Source: JAAFIP01 sp043766985
GTDB taxonomy: Bacteria; Pseudomonadota; Gammaproteobacteria; Burkholderiales; Burkholderiaceae_C
Direction of reading: 5' to 3'
Length of the DNA stretch: 35,684 nt
Assembly: GCA_043766985.1 (NCBI GenBank)
Contig: JAYUHM010000080.1
Location: 1-35,684 of the forward strand
This document shows, piece by piece, positions 23,660 through 31,424 of the stretch. The notes beneath the pieces are model-generated. The model did not search any database. It was not told the origin of the DNA and saw nothing but the letters and a program-made list of their open reading frames with translations. Both the position numbers and the translations under genes were made by a program. Each line of letters begins with the position of its first letter. Within the stretch, counting starts at the first letter, position 1.

Positions 23660-25531
23660 ATGGAACACTCTGCCTGGCTGATCAACTCCCTTATCTACCT
23701 GGCCGCTGCCGTTGTGGTGGTGCCGCTGTCCAAGGCGCTGGGCTTGGGCTCCATCATTGGCTATCTGGCGGCGGGCATGGCCATTGGGCCTTGGGGGCTG
23801 GCCTTGGTGACCGATGTGCAGAGCATTTTGGAGTTTGCTGAATTTGGTGTGGTGCTGATGCTGTTTTTGGTGGGGCTGGAGCTGGAGCCCGACCGGCTGT
23901 GGAGTATGCGCAGGCCGATATTTGGCTGGGGCAGCGCGCAGGTGCTGGCCTGTACGGCTATATTATTTATAGCTGCCTGTGCTATTTTCTATTGGGCTGG
24001 TGGACTAAAAGACTATTGGAAAGTGATGCTGGTGGCGGCGCTGGGCTTGGCGCTGTCGTCTACCGCCATTGCCCTGCAGGTGCTGGGCGAGCGTAACCAG
24101 CTGTCCACGCCGTCGGGGCAGTCGGCGTTTGCGGTGCTGTTGTTTCAGGACGTGGCGGCCATTCCTATTTTGGCTTTGCTGCCTTTGCTGGCCGCAAGCA
24201 CGGCAGGCAACGGCGACAACGTGTGGCTGGAGGCAGCCAAGGCGGTGGGGGCTGTGGCGGGCATTATCTTGGGTGGCCGGTTGCTGCTGCGCCCGCTGTT
24301 CCGGTGGATTGCGCGCAGCAAAACACCCGAGATTTTTACGGCAGCCTCGCTCTTGCTAGTGGTGTCCATCGCGGCGCTGATGCAGTTTGTGGGGTTGTCG
24401 ATGGCGCTGGGGGCTTTTCTGGCTGGCGTGCTGCTGGCCGAGAGTGAATACCGCCGCGAACTGGAGACCGATATTGAGCCGTTTAAAGGCTCGCTGCTGG
24501 GTTTGTTCTTCATTGCCGTGGGCATGAGCATTGATTTTGGCGTGTTGCTGACATCGCCATGGCTGATTGCCGGCATTGTGCTGGCATTTATGGCAGTGAA
24601 AGCGGTGGTGATTTACAGCCTGGCGCGGTGGATGAAGCTGGCCTACCAAGACCGGCCGGTGTTTACGCTGATGCTGGCGCAGGGCGGCGAGTTTGCTTTT
24701 GTGGTGTTTCAGCAGGCAGTGGGGCTGAAGATACTGTCGCCCGAGCTGGGCTCGATGCTGGTGGGTGTGGTGGCGCTGTCGATGCTGTTGTCGCCTTTGC
24801 TATTGGTGGGTATTGATAAGCTGCTGTTGCCGCGCTATGCCCACAGTAGTGCTACGCAAATGGATGAGATCAGCGAGCAACAGCACGCCCCCATTATCGT
24901 GGCGGGTATTGGGCGCTACGGGCAAATTGTCTTGCGCGTGCTGGCGGCCAATGGCTACAAAGCAACCGTGCTAGACCACGACCCCGAGCAGATAGAAAGT
25001 TTGATGCGCTTTGGTTACCGCGCTTTTTATGGCGACGCTACCCGGCTGGATTTGCTGCGCACTGCAGGCGCTGCCACGGCCAAGGTGCTGATTGTGGCGG
25101 TAGACGACGTAGGGCAATCGCTGGAAATTGTGGACGCCTGCAAAGAGCATTTTCCACAGCTGCAACTGGTGGTACGGGCGCGCAACGTGCGCCACTATTA
25201 CGAGTTGCGCGCCAAGGGCGTCACGCTGATTCAGCGCGAAACGTTTGAGTCGTCACTACTGAGCGCGCAAGAGGTACTGCAAGTATTAGGGCACAGCGCG
25301 GCCGATGCGCGCACCTCAGCCCAGCGCTTTCGCGACCATAACCTGGCGCAGATTGAGCAGATGTGGCCACACCATAAAGACGAAGAACGCTTGATCAGCC
25401 TGGCCAAGGCCGGGCGCCAACAGCTGGAAGAGCTGATGGCGCAGGAGCGGGCGGTGACCTTGATCAACCCCGAGGCGATAGCCTTGCGGCCGGACAAAGA
25501 CTTGCACGAGAACCCAACACGCTCGGGTTAG
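23660..25531 (+). CDS. KefB/C-like CPA2 monovalent cation:proton antiporter with repeat-derived membrane segment
   Basis: The 623-residue protein has an N-terminal CPA2 exchanger domain of about twelve membrane segments (IIGYLAAGMAIGP, LEFAEFGVVLMLFLVGLELE, LGLALSSTAIALQVL, GAFLAGVLLAESEYR). A TrkA-N/RCK domain follows from about residue 410 (IIVAGIGRYGQIVLRVLAAN, VLDHDPEQIESLMRFGYRAF, GDATR). Kef proteins release potassium with glutathione-adduct control; related proteins exchange other cations. Residues 100-117 (AILFIAACAIFYWAGGLK) are encoded exactly by a copy of the interspersed repeat, in frame and without stops, and make up a hydrophobic segment. No ancillary KefF/KefG subunit gene is adjacent. 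No strong ribosome binding site is seen before the ATG. Confidence 0.88.
   Translation: MEHSAWLINSLIYLAAAVVVVPLSKALGLGSIIGYLAAGMAIGPWGLALVTDVQSILEFAEFGVVLMLFLVGLELEPDRLWSMRRPIFGWGSAQVLACTAILFIAACAIFYWAGGLKDYWKVMLVAALGLALSSTAIALQVLGERNQLSTPSGQSAFAVLLFQDVAAIPILALLPLLAASTAGNGDNVWLEAAKAVGAVAGIILGGRLLLRPLFRWIARSKTPEIFTAASLLLVVSIAALMQFVGLSMALGAFLAGVLLAESEYRRELETDIEPFKGSLLGLFFIAVGMSIDFGVLLTSPWLIAGIVLAFMAVKAVVIYSLARWMKLAYQDRPVFTLMLAQGGEFAFVVFQQAVGLKILSPELGSMLVGVVALSMLLSPLLLVGIDKLLLPRYAHSSATQMDEISEQQHAPIIVAGIGRYGQIVLRVLAANGYKATVLDHDPEQIESLMRFGYRAFYGDATRLDLLRTAGAATAKVLIVAVDDVGQSLEIVDACKEHFPQLQLVVRARNVRHYYELRAKGVTLIQRETFESSLLSAQEVLQVLGHSAADARTSAQRFRDHNLAQIEQMWPHHKDEERLISLAKAGRQQLEELMAQERAVTLINPEAIALRPDKDLHENPTRSG
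23957..24010 (+). repeat. Interspersed repeat, copy B (inside the antiporter gene, in frame)
   Basis: The copy begins GCTATATTATTTATAGC and continues TGCCTGTGC, then TCTATTGGGCTGG. It fits the consensus of the other copies well. It spans exactly 18 codons with no stop in the gene's frame. Confidence 0.75.
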
Positions 25532-25564
25532 GTTCGGATAAAGGCCAGCTTCAACCTGTATGCG

Positions 25565-25762
25565 TTAAGGCGCCAAGCTTGGCTGTGGCAGGTCTTTCAA
25601 AGCTGCGTCTACCGCCGCTTTTGCGCGGTCAACATCGCCCAGTGCGTCGGCCAACAGCAAGGCCAAGCGCGCCAGCAGCAAGCTCTCACGCTCTCGCCCG
25701 GCCGCGTTGATGGCCTGGGCACAGTGGGTGTAAAACTCGTCACGTTGGGCTTCGGTCAGCAT
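25565..25762 (-). CDS. DUF2783-like small protein
   Basis: The 65-residue protein (EAQRDEFYTHCAQAINAAGR, then LLARLALLLADALGDVDRAK) has the length and the helical pattern of DUF2783, a family usually encoded directly after FAD-dependent aromatic hydroxylase-like genes. Its ATG lies inside the end of the FAD oxidoreductase gene, with a 7-nt overlap (25756-25762), so the two are translationally coupled. It is probably a soluble accessory protein; no function is known to me. It is last in the operon running from the MBL-fold gene. Confidence 0.72.
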   Translation of the reverse strand: MLTEAQRDEFYTHCAQAINAAGRERESLLLARLALLLADALGDVDRAKAAVDAALKDLPQPSLAP

Positions 25763-27387
25763 CTTGCTTCACCTCTATACACTATGTTTTTAATAGCTTC
25801 TTGAGCCATATTTAATTGGGCTAGACGGTAAATTTCTGCAATATGCCCGTCGGGGCGCAGCAGGTAGGCGCGGTGCCAGCCCCAGGCGCTGGCCAGCGTC
25901 GGTTGCGCGCTGGCGTCGCCTGCAAATAGCAGCACGTCGACAGGGTCCGCGGCATGGTTAGTGTCTTGCGCAACGTCGTTGGCGGTCCACACACCATCAC
26001 CTAACACCAGCATGGTAAACCGGCTGTGCACCCGGTCTAGCAAATGCCCCGCCGTGCCGTCGGGCCAGGTCACGGGTACATCCACCGGGGCATGGCCACG
26101 CTGCACGCCATCGGCAAACGCATCACCCAGGTGCTGCGCCACGGCGTAGGCCACGGCCGATGTTTGGCGCGGATTGAGCAAGCTGGCTACGCGCGCGTGT
26201 GCCAGTGACAGCGACAGCGCCGCCTCGCGCATGAGCGCAAAGCCGCGCGAGCCAGGGGCCATGAACTCGGTGCTTTTACCTGCGTTATAGGCGTTGACGT
26301 GGTAGGCGGCAATACGTTCGGTGGAATAGGTCTCCAGCAGCTTGGGGGCCGCTTGGCCTTTAACCACCCTGGCCAGTTTCCAGATCAAATTATCCGCATC
26401 ATCAAAGCCCGAGTTGAGCCCACGCACGCCAAAAATAGGCATGGCATGCGCGGCGTTGCCAGCAAACACCACCCGGCCATGCACGTAGTTGTCCAGCGTC
26501 ATGGTGCCCGCGCGGTAGGCGCTGGACCACAGGTATGTCCACGGCAAATGCGCCTCGCCTATCGACGCCAAATGGCGCTCTACCACGGGGCGCACGTTGC
26601 CCTCCAGGATGGCTGCGTCCAAGTCGGCATCGTCGGGTATTTGGTAGTCAATGCGCCAAATGTTGTCGGGCTGCTTGTGCATCAGCATAGTGGAACCGGG
26701 GTTGCAGGCGCAGTCAAACCAGGCGCGCCGCTCAGTGGGAAAGGGCGAGTGCAGCTCGATATCGACAATCACAAACTTGCCGGTAAAGGCCTGGCCTTCG
26801 AGTTTGAGGCCGAGCGACTTGCGAACAAAACTTTGCCCGCCATCGGCGGCCACCAACCAGTCGGCAGACACTTGGTAGCTACCCAAGTCATTGCTCACCG
26901 TCAATGTGACACCGTCAGCACGCGACTGCAACTGCGTCACGCTACTGGCCCAGCGGATGTCGATCAGCTCGGGAAACTTACGCGCCTCGTCCAATAAATA
27001 TTGCTCAATATGGTACTGCGCGATATTGATCATCGGCGGCAGTTTGTCACTGGCCGCATGCGGCATGCTAAAGCGCAGCACCTCCTGGTCTTTGTAGTAG
27101 CTGCGCCCGGTAGTCCACGGCAAGCCCTTGGCCATAAAGGCATCCAGCACGCCCAGGCGCTGCAATATCTGCAAGCTGCGGCGGGAGACGCAAATGGCCC
27201 GGCTGCCTTCGCACACCGAGTTGTCGGCTTCAATGACGATGCTGGGCACACCCTGTTGTGCCAGGCCTAACGCAGTAGCCAAGCCGATGGGGCCACCGCC
27301 TGCTATGGCGACTGGGTGGCGGCTATGCTTGTCAGTCGGCAGGCTTGGGGCGAAGCGTTCGTAGGTGAAGGTGCCTATGTGGTTCAT
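25756..27387 (-). CDS. FAD-dependent aromatic hydroxylase-like oxidoreductase (MhpA-like)
   Basis: The roughly 543-residue protein is a class A flavin monooxygenase-type enzyme. It has the N-terminal FAD motif VAIAGGGPIGLATALGLAQQ, the middle WLVAADGGQSFVRKSLGLK (DG motif) and VVFAGNAAHAMPIFGVRGLN with DDADNLIWKLA. The usual GDAAH is GNAAH here. It resembles 3-(3-hydroxyphenyl)propionate hydroxylase, but the substrate is not known. The preferred start is ATG 27387, matching the family's N-terminus. An in-frame TTG at 27447 with AGGAAG upstream would add 20 residues and cannot be excluded. The last 25 or so codons overlap repeat copy C, which supplies residues around RLAQLNMAQEAIKNIVY at the C-terminus. 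It lies between an MBL-fold gene and a DUF2783 gene on the same strand. Confidence 0.85.
   Translation of the reverse strand: MNHIGTFTYERFAPSLPTDKHSRHPVAIAGGGPIGLATALGLAQQGVPSIVIEADNSVCEGSRAICVSRRSLQILQRLGVLDAFMAKGLPWTTGRSYYKDQEVLRFSMPHAASDKLPPMINIAQYHIEQYLLDEARKFPELIDIRWASSVTQLQSRADGVTLTVSNDLGSYQVSADWLVAADGGQSFVRKSLGLKLEGQAFTGKFVIVDIELHSPFPTERRAWFDCACNPGSTMLMHKQPDNIWRIDYQIPDDADLDAAILEGNVRPVVERHLASIGEAHLPWTYLWSSAYRAGTMTLDNYVHGRVVFAGNAAHAMPIFGVRGLNSGFDDADNLIWKLARVVKGQAAPKLLETYSTERIAAYHVNAYNAGKSTEFMAPGSRGFALMREAALSLSLAHARVASLLNPRQTSAVAYAVAQHLGDAFADGVQRGHAPVDVPVTWPDGTAGHLLDRVHSRFTMLVLGDGVWTANDVAQDTNHAADPVDVLLFAGDASAQPTLASAWGWHRAYLLRPDGHIAEIYRLAQLNMAQEAIKNIVYRGEARC
25781..25836 (+). repeat. Interspersed repeat, copy C (3' end of the FAD oxidoreductase gene)
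   Basis: The copy begins ACTATGTTTTTAATAGC, then TTCTTGAGC and TTAATTGGGCTAGACGG. It overlaps the last codons of the FAD oxidoreductase gene, read on the opposite strand. Confidence 0.75.
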
Positions 27388-27470
27388 GGGGTTGACGAGG
27401 GGGAGAGGGGATTTTTTGAGGCAAGAATTCAAAAATTTCTTCTTCAATTTTGTCTTCCTTTTTCTCCTCT

Positions 27471-27510
27471 TTTTTGCGCCCTTTGCGAACCCTTCGCGCC
27501 CTCTGCGTTC
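27471..27510. repeat. Four degenerate 10-bp direct repeats (cTTtGCGccC)
   Basis: The blocks tttttgcgcc, ctttgcgaac, ccttcgcgcc and ctctgcgttc follow one another at exactly 10-bp spacing in the gap between the MBL-fold and FAD oxidoreductase genes. The spacing equals about one helical turn. The adjacent minus strand is purine-rich. The function is unknown. Confidence 0.5.
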
Positions 27511-27548
27511 AAAAAATCCCCGTCTTCGCCCTCAATGCGCAAAAAGAC

Positions 27549-28541
27549 CTAAGCCTGCAAAGCCGCCCACATGTCCTTATCGCGCTCCGCCGTCCAGATG
27601 CGGGGGTTTTTAATGCCCTTGGCCTCGTCGTACGCGCGGCTCACATCAAACGGCAGGCAGTGCTCGTAGATGAACACATGGCCAAAGATCGGGTCCATGC
27701 TTTTGCGGGTGAGTGCCATGGAGGCTTTCAGGTCCAGGCCCTGGTTAGCCGCCTCTTTACCGCAGGCAAACAGCATTTCTACAAAGCGTTGGGTATAGTC
27801 CAGCGCCTTGACCACATTGGCCGCGCCTTTCATGGCCTCGCCGCGTCCGGGCACGATGGCCTCGGCTTTTAAGGCGCGCAGAGCCTCTAGCGTGGCGGGC
27901 CACTCGGCCAACTGGGCGTCGCCGGTGTAGACGCCGGCGTCATATTCCACCAGGTCGCCGCTGAACAGTACCTTCTCTTCTTCCACCCAGGCAATGGTGT
28001 CGCCGCGCGTGTGGCCTGCACCGGGGTGCCAGATTTGTACTTTGACGCCGCCCAAGTCCACGGTGAGCTTGCCTTGGTCGCCGGGTTTGCCATTGCCAAT
28101 GACCATTGTGGGCCACGTTAAACCCGGCACTTCTTCAGCGCCCCGAAACAGGCGCGGAAAGCGCTCCATCTCACTTTGCATGTCTTGTGCGCCGCGCTCC
28201 ACTATCAGCTCGTACGTGCCTTGGCTGGCAATGACCTCGGTAGCGCCTTCGGCAAGGTAGGCGCTGGCCCCCAGCACGCGCACGGCGTGGTAATGGGTGA
28301 GCAGCACGTACTTGATGGGCTTGCTCGATACCGTACGTATTTTGGCAATCAAGTCGCGCGCCATATTGGGCGTAGCGGTGGCGTCGCTGACCATGATGAA
28401 CTTGTCGCCAATGATGACGCCCGAATTGGGGTCGCCCTCGGCGGTGTAGGCCCAGCAATGGGCTGACAACTGCTCAAAGGTGATTTTTTTATCTTCTAGA
28501 TCAGCCTGGCTGGCGAAGGCTTTGGTGGGGGCGGTAGACAT
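27549..28541 (-). CDS. MBL-fold hydrolase-like protein with altered metal motif
   Basis: The 330-residue protein has the metallo-beta-lactamase fold order: VIIGDKFIMVSDATATPNMA, then VLLTHYHAVRVLGASAY, then HPGAGHTRGDTIAWVEEEKV and LFSGDLVEYDAGVY. In the canonical motif HxHxDH the second Asp/His pair binds zinc; here it reads HYHAVR, so Asp and His are replaced. The later ligands His (GAGHTRGD) and Asp (FSGDLVEY) are kept. It may bind one metal or have a changed activity. I recall the HYHAVRVLGAS form in relatives beside the same FAD oxidoreductase, so it is probably not a local mutation. The start is ATG 28541; a TTG eight codons upstream is possible. The gene leads the operon with the FAD and DUF2783 genes. 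Confidence 0.83.
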   Translation of the reverse strand: MSTAPTKAFASQADLEDKKITFEQLSAHCWAYTAEGDPNSGVIIGDKFIMVSDATATPNMARDLIAKIRTVSSKPIKYVLLTHYHAVRVLGASAYLAEGATEVIASQGTYELIVERGAQDMQSEMERFPRLFRGAEEVPGLTWPTMVIGNGKPGDQGKLTVDLGGVKVQIWHPGAGHTRGDTIAWVEEEKVLFSGDLVEYDAGVYTGDAQLAEWPATLEALRALKAEAIVPGRGEAMKGAANVVKALDYTQRFVEMLFACGKEAANQGLDLKASMALTRKSMDPIFGHVFIYEHCLPFDVSRAYDEAKGIKNPRIWTAERDKDMWAALQA

Positions 28542-28630
28542 GGTGCGGCTTTCAAAAACGGCCAAAATACTTGGGCAAATACGGTAACAAATACGCGCGC
28601 AATAACGCGGTGAACCAACAGTTTAGCAAC

Positions 28631-28664
28631 TTTACCTAAACGTAATGCGTTTCGGATAGGTAAA
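28631..28664. terminator. Hairpin downstream of gluconokinase; possible terminator
   Basis: TTTACCTA at 28631-28638 pairs with TAGGTAAA at 28657-28664 around an inner AAACG-TAATG-CGTTT hairpin with a 4-nt bulge. It lies 9 bp after the gluconokinase stop on the minus strand. No T-run follows, so termination is only a possibility; a regulator site for the MBL-fold operon is an alternative. Confidence 0.4.
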
Positions 28665-28672
28665 TTGCCAAA

Positions 28673-29164
28673 CTACAGCGCCAGCAAGCCCTCTTGCACC
28701 ACGTCCACCATCGACCCCATCGGCCCCATCGCGTCCACACATACAACGCCCGGCTCGTTGGTCGGGTCTTCCAGCGTGTCAAACTGGCTGAGCACCAAGC
28801 TGGGCGGGTAAAAGTGCCCGCTGCGCTCAGCCACACGGCGCAGCGCCTCTTTGGGGGTGATATGCAGGTACACAAAGCGCACTTGCGGCGCTGCTTTGCG
28901 GAAAGTGTCGCGGTAGCTGCGCTTGAGCGCCGAGCAGGCCAACACACAGCCCTGTGGGTATTTGCGAATCTCGTCGCACAGGGTTTGCAGCCAGCCTTCG
29001 CGGTCGGTATCGTCCAGCGGAATGCCTTCACGCATTTTGTGCACATTGGCGGTGGGGTGAAACTCGTCGCCCTCTATCCACGGCAGGCCACGCAGCGCCG
29101 CCAGCTTGCGCGCCACCGCTGATTTGCCGCAACCGGCCACACCCATCACCACAATCACTGTCAT
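28673..29164 (-). CDS. gntK: Gluconokinase
   Basis: The 163-residue protein is a GntK-type P-loop kinase that phosphorylates D-gluconate to 6-phosphogluconate with ATP. The Walker A motif MGVAGCGKSAV is at about residues 7-17. The gluconate-site segments are WIEGDEFHPTANVHKM and GIPLDDTDREGWL, and the typical later sequences are LACSALKRSYRD and FVYLHITPKEAL, with SGHFYPPSLVLSQFDTLEDP near the end. Length and motif order are those of standard GntK. The start at ATG 29164 suits the family; an upstream TTG (29185) adds seven residues. It probably feeds the Entner-Doudoroff or pentose phosphate pathway. An SDR gene follows upstream on the same strand and could be a gluconate dehydrogenase (inference). 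Confidence 0.93.
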   Translation of the reverse strand: MTVIVVMGVAGCGKSAVARKLAALRGLPWIEGDEFHPTANVHKMREGIPLDDTDREGWLQTLCDEIRKYPQGCVLACSALKRSYRDTFRKAAPQVRFVYLHITPKEALRRVAERSGHFYPPSLVLSQFDTLEDPTNEPGVVCVDAMGPMGSMVDVVQEGLLAL

Positions 29165-29387
29165 GCCACTGAGTTTAGATGACAACGCAGGCCGCAGGGT
29201 GCGGGAATACCTTATGCAATGGCGGCGGTATGTAACTATTGAGAATTGCGCAATTTATGACACCGCCGGGCATCGACTGGGCTTGCGGTTTGCCTGGGCT
29301 TGGCTTGGAAGACTTGGCTTTTGGCTCTGTTGGTTTGTTCGCCCAGGTGCTTGGCTTGGCCGTGGAACACCCGCCACACTCGCAAGA

Positions 29388-30170
29388 TCAGGCGGCTGTC
29401 CAGCCGCCGTCCAGCATCAAGGCGCTGCCGGTCATCAGGCTGGAGGCGTCGCTGGCTAAAAATACCACCGCGCCCATCACCTCTTCGGGCTGGCCGATAC
29501 GGCCCAAGGCGATTTTGGGCACCGCCCACTGCATGAACTCGGGGCTGGCCAGCAAGGGCGCTGTCATGGGCGTTTCGATGTAGGTGGGGCAAATGGTGTT
29601 GACGCGGATGTTGTGCGGCCCCAGCTCCCAGGCCAGTGCCTTGCTCATGCCCTCTACCGCGTGCTTGCTGGCGCAGTAGGCGGTGCGCTTGGCGGCGCCG
29701 ATGTGGCCCATTTGCGACGACATATTGATAATGCTGCCGCCTTTTTGGCCCTGGGCCACGGCGGCCAGCATGCTGCGAGCCGCAGCGCGCGCCACGTAAA
29801 AGGCGGCTTTGATGTTCAGGTCCAAAATCACGTCCAGGTCTTCGTTGCTGGCCTCCGCCAACAGGCGGGGGCGGCTGGTGCCTGCATTGTTGACCACCAC
29901 GTCAAACGGGCCCTGCTGAGCAAACAAGGCGTCGACCGCCTGGCTGTCTTGCACGTTCAGCACGGCGTAGCTGCTTTTGAGCTGATTATTGCCGCAAGCC
30001 CCATCAATGCTGGTACAAGCAGCTATGAGTTCAGTAGCGTTGCGGGCCACCACCAGCACCTGGGCACCAGCTTGGGCCAGCGCGTGGGCGGCGGCCAGGC
30101 CAAGGCCTTTGCTGCCGCCGGTGACTAAAGCGCGGCGGCCGTCGAGTCTGAAGCTGGGGGTGGTGAACAT
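29388..30170 (-). CDS. SDR oxidoreductase carrying an in-frame repeat insertion
   Basis: The 260-residue protein starts at ATG 30170 behind AGGAGA. It has the SDR cofactor motif TGGSKGLGLAAAHALAQAGA, NNAGTSRP, the catalytic MSSQMGHIG and YCASKHA (Tyr-x-x-x-Lys), and the C-terminal LASDASSLMTGSALMLDGGW. It resembles gluconate 5-dehydrogenase or 3-oxoacyl reductase type SDRs; the substrate is undefined. Residues about 45-62 (ATELIAACTSIDGACGNN) are encoded by repeat copy F in frame, lengthening the loop after the second beta strand. The adjacent gluconokinase gene makes a sugar-acid substrate attractive. The 3' end contains a GC-rich palindrome, GGCGGCT-N4-AGCCGCC, reaching the stop codon. Confidence 0.88.
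   Translation of the reverse strand: MFTTPSFRLDGRRALVTGGSKGLGLAAAHALAQAGAQVLVVARNATELIAACTSIDGACGNNQLKSSYAVLNVQDSQAVDALFAQQGPFDVVVNNAGTSRPRLLAEASNEDLDVILDLNIKAAFYVARAAARSMLAAVAQGQKGGSIINMSSQMGHIGAAKRTAYCASKHAVEGMSKALAWELGPHNIRVNTICPTYIETPMTAPLLASPEFMQWAVPKIALGRIGQPEEVMGAVVFLASDASSLMTGSALMLDGGWTAA
29985..30038 (-). repeat. Interspersed repeat, copy F (inside the SDR gene, in frame)
   Basis: On the minus strand the copy begins GCTACTGAACTCATAGC, then TGCTTGTACCAGC and GATGGGGCTTGCGGC. It starts exactly at a codon boundary of the SDR gene and has no stop in frame. Confidence 0.6.
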
Positions 30171-30210
30171 GGTACAAAGTCTCCTGTTAAATGGGGGGCA
30201 GGCACAAAGC

Positions 30211-30266
30211 ACTATATTTTAAATAGCATCTTATGCCCTACTCTATTGGGCTTATGGCCAATTTAC
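30211..30266 (+). repeat. Interspersed repeat, copy D (between TetR stop and SDR start)
   Basis: The copy begins ACTATATTTTAAATAGC, then ATCTTATGCCC, then TCTATTGGGCTTATGGCC. It fills most of the gap between the SDR gene start and the TetR gene stop; the TetR stop codon (30263-30265) lies inside its edge. Confidence 0.8.
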
Positions 30267-30886
30267 CTCTCAAAACCGTGTTCCAGCGTGGTTATCACCT
30301 CGTTGGCAAAGTCGGCATAGCTCATCGGCCCATCGGGGCGTAGCCAGGTGAAGGTCCAGTTGATCATGCCAAACAGCATCATGGTCACGGCGGTTTGGTT
30401 GGCATCGTTCAGGCGCTGTGGGTAGGCTCGGCGCAAGAAGCGGGTAAAGGCGCTCACCACGTCGCGCTGGCGCTGCAAGACCAGCGTGCGCTGCGAGACG
30501 CCCAGGCTGTCGTCCACCGCATCGCTTAAGAATTTGGTGTCGTTGAGCAGGGCCACGTGGCGGGTGGCCGAGGTTTCATATTCGGCCAAAAACGCGCGCA
30601 CCAGCTCGTGCAGGGCCTGGCGGTCGTTGAGCTTTTTGCGCTGCGCGCGCGCCTCGGTCTCGCCAATCACGGCCAACAGGCGCTGGGTGTAGCGGTCCAG
30701 CAGGTCAAACAGCAGCGCCTCTTTGCTGTCGTAGTAGTGGTAAATGCGTGCCTTGCTGGCCCCCACCTTGGCGGCCACGCTGGCCATGCTGGCGGCGGGG
30801 TAGCTCAGGTCTGCAAAGCACTGGGCGGCCGCGTCCAGAATGGAGTCACGCTTGAGGTGATGGTCGGCAGACAGCGGGCGGGCCAT
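30263..30886 (-). CDS. TetR-family transcription regulator
   Basis: The 207-residue protein has the TetR N-terminal helix-turn-helix: ILDAAAQCFADLSYPAASMA, SVAAKVGASKARIYHYYDSK and EALLFDLLD. The C-terminal ligand domain (ALHELVRAFLAEYETSATRH, TMMLFGMINWTFTWLRPDG) is of the type seen in regulators of lipid, aromatic or fatty-acid genes. The neighbouring SDR, hydroxylase-like and MBL-fold genes on the same strand are possible targets, which is inference. A repeat copy overlaps its last codon, which may separate its transcript from the SDR gene. Confidence 0.9.
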   Translation of the reverse strand: MARPLSADHHLKRDSILDAAAQCFADLSYPAASMASVAAKVGASKARIYHYYDSKEALLFDLLDRYTQRLLAVIGETEARAQRKKLNDRQALHELVRAFLAEYETSATRHVALLNDTKFLSDAVDDSLGVSQRTLVLQRQRDVVSAFTRFLRRAYPQRLNDANQTAVTMMLFGMINWTFTWLRPDGPMSYADFANEVITTLEHGFER

Positions 30887-30957
30887 AGTGGTGAGCGTGC
30901 TTTAGTGTGGCGGTTTGGATGGCGGCTTTGATGGTGGGTAAGGGGCTGGCGCTGGCG

Positions 30958-31416
30958 TCAATACGGGTTGGGGTAGCCCAGCGCACCCAGCAGCAGTATC
31001 TCCAGCGCTTCCATCTCAAACGCGTCTTTCTGGTTGCCCTCATGGTCGTAGCCCTGCGCGTGCAGGGTGCCGTGCACGATGAGGTGGGCGTAGTGCGCTT
31101 CCAGGCTTTTGCCTTGGCTTGCCGCCTCGCGCTCTACCACCTCGGCGCACAGCACCAGGTCGGCCATCACCACGGGTTCGCGTGCGTAGTCAAAGGTCAG
31201 CACATTGGTGGCGTAGTTTTTGCGGCGGTACAGCATGTTCAGGCGCTGGGCCTCGGTCTCGCCATCAATGCGCACGGTAATCTCACCGGCGTCCTGCAGC
31301 GCGTGCTGCACCCACTTTTGCACGCGGGCACGGGTGATCAGCTTGCGCAGGGCGGCGGCGTTGGGTACGCTGCCAAACTGCAGGCTGACGGTGGTTTTAA
31401 AAGGTTTTTTAATCAT
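30958..31416 (-). CDS. ybeY: YbeY endoribonuclease (16S rRNA maturation)
   Basis: The 152-residue protein carries the YbeY zinc motif HGTLHAQGYDH (H-x3-H-x5-H) in HLIVHGTLHAQGYDHEGN. It also has the family segments TEAQRLNMLYRRKNYATNVL and VMADLVLCAEVVEREA. YbeY helps in 16S rRNA 3'-end maturation and ribosome quality control. The start ATG at 31416 (MIKKPFK) is preferred. The longer frame from 31449 would add 11 residues encoded by repeat copy E and has no family match there. It lies 180 bp downstream of phoH/ybeZ on the same strand, the standard ybeZ-ybeY order, with the repeat in between. Confidence 0.93.
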   Translation of the reverse strand: MIKKPFKTTVSLQFGSVPNAAALRKLITRARVQKWVQHALQDAGEITVRIDGETEAQRLNMLYRRKNYATNVLTFDYAREPVVMADLVLCAEVVEREAASQGKSLEAHYAHLIVHGTLHAQGYDHEGNQKDAFEMEALEILLLGALGYPNPY

Positions 31417-31424
31417 AGAATATG

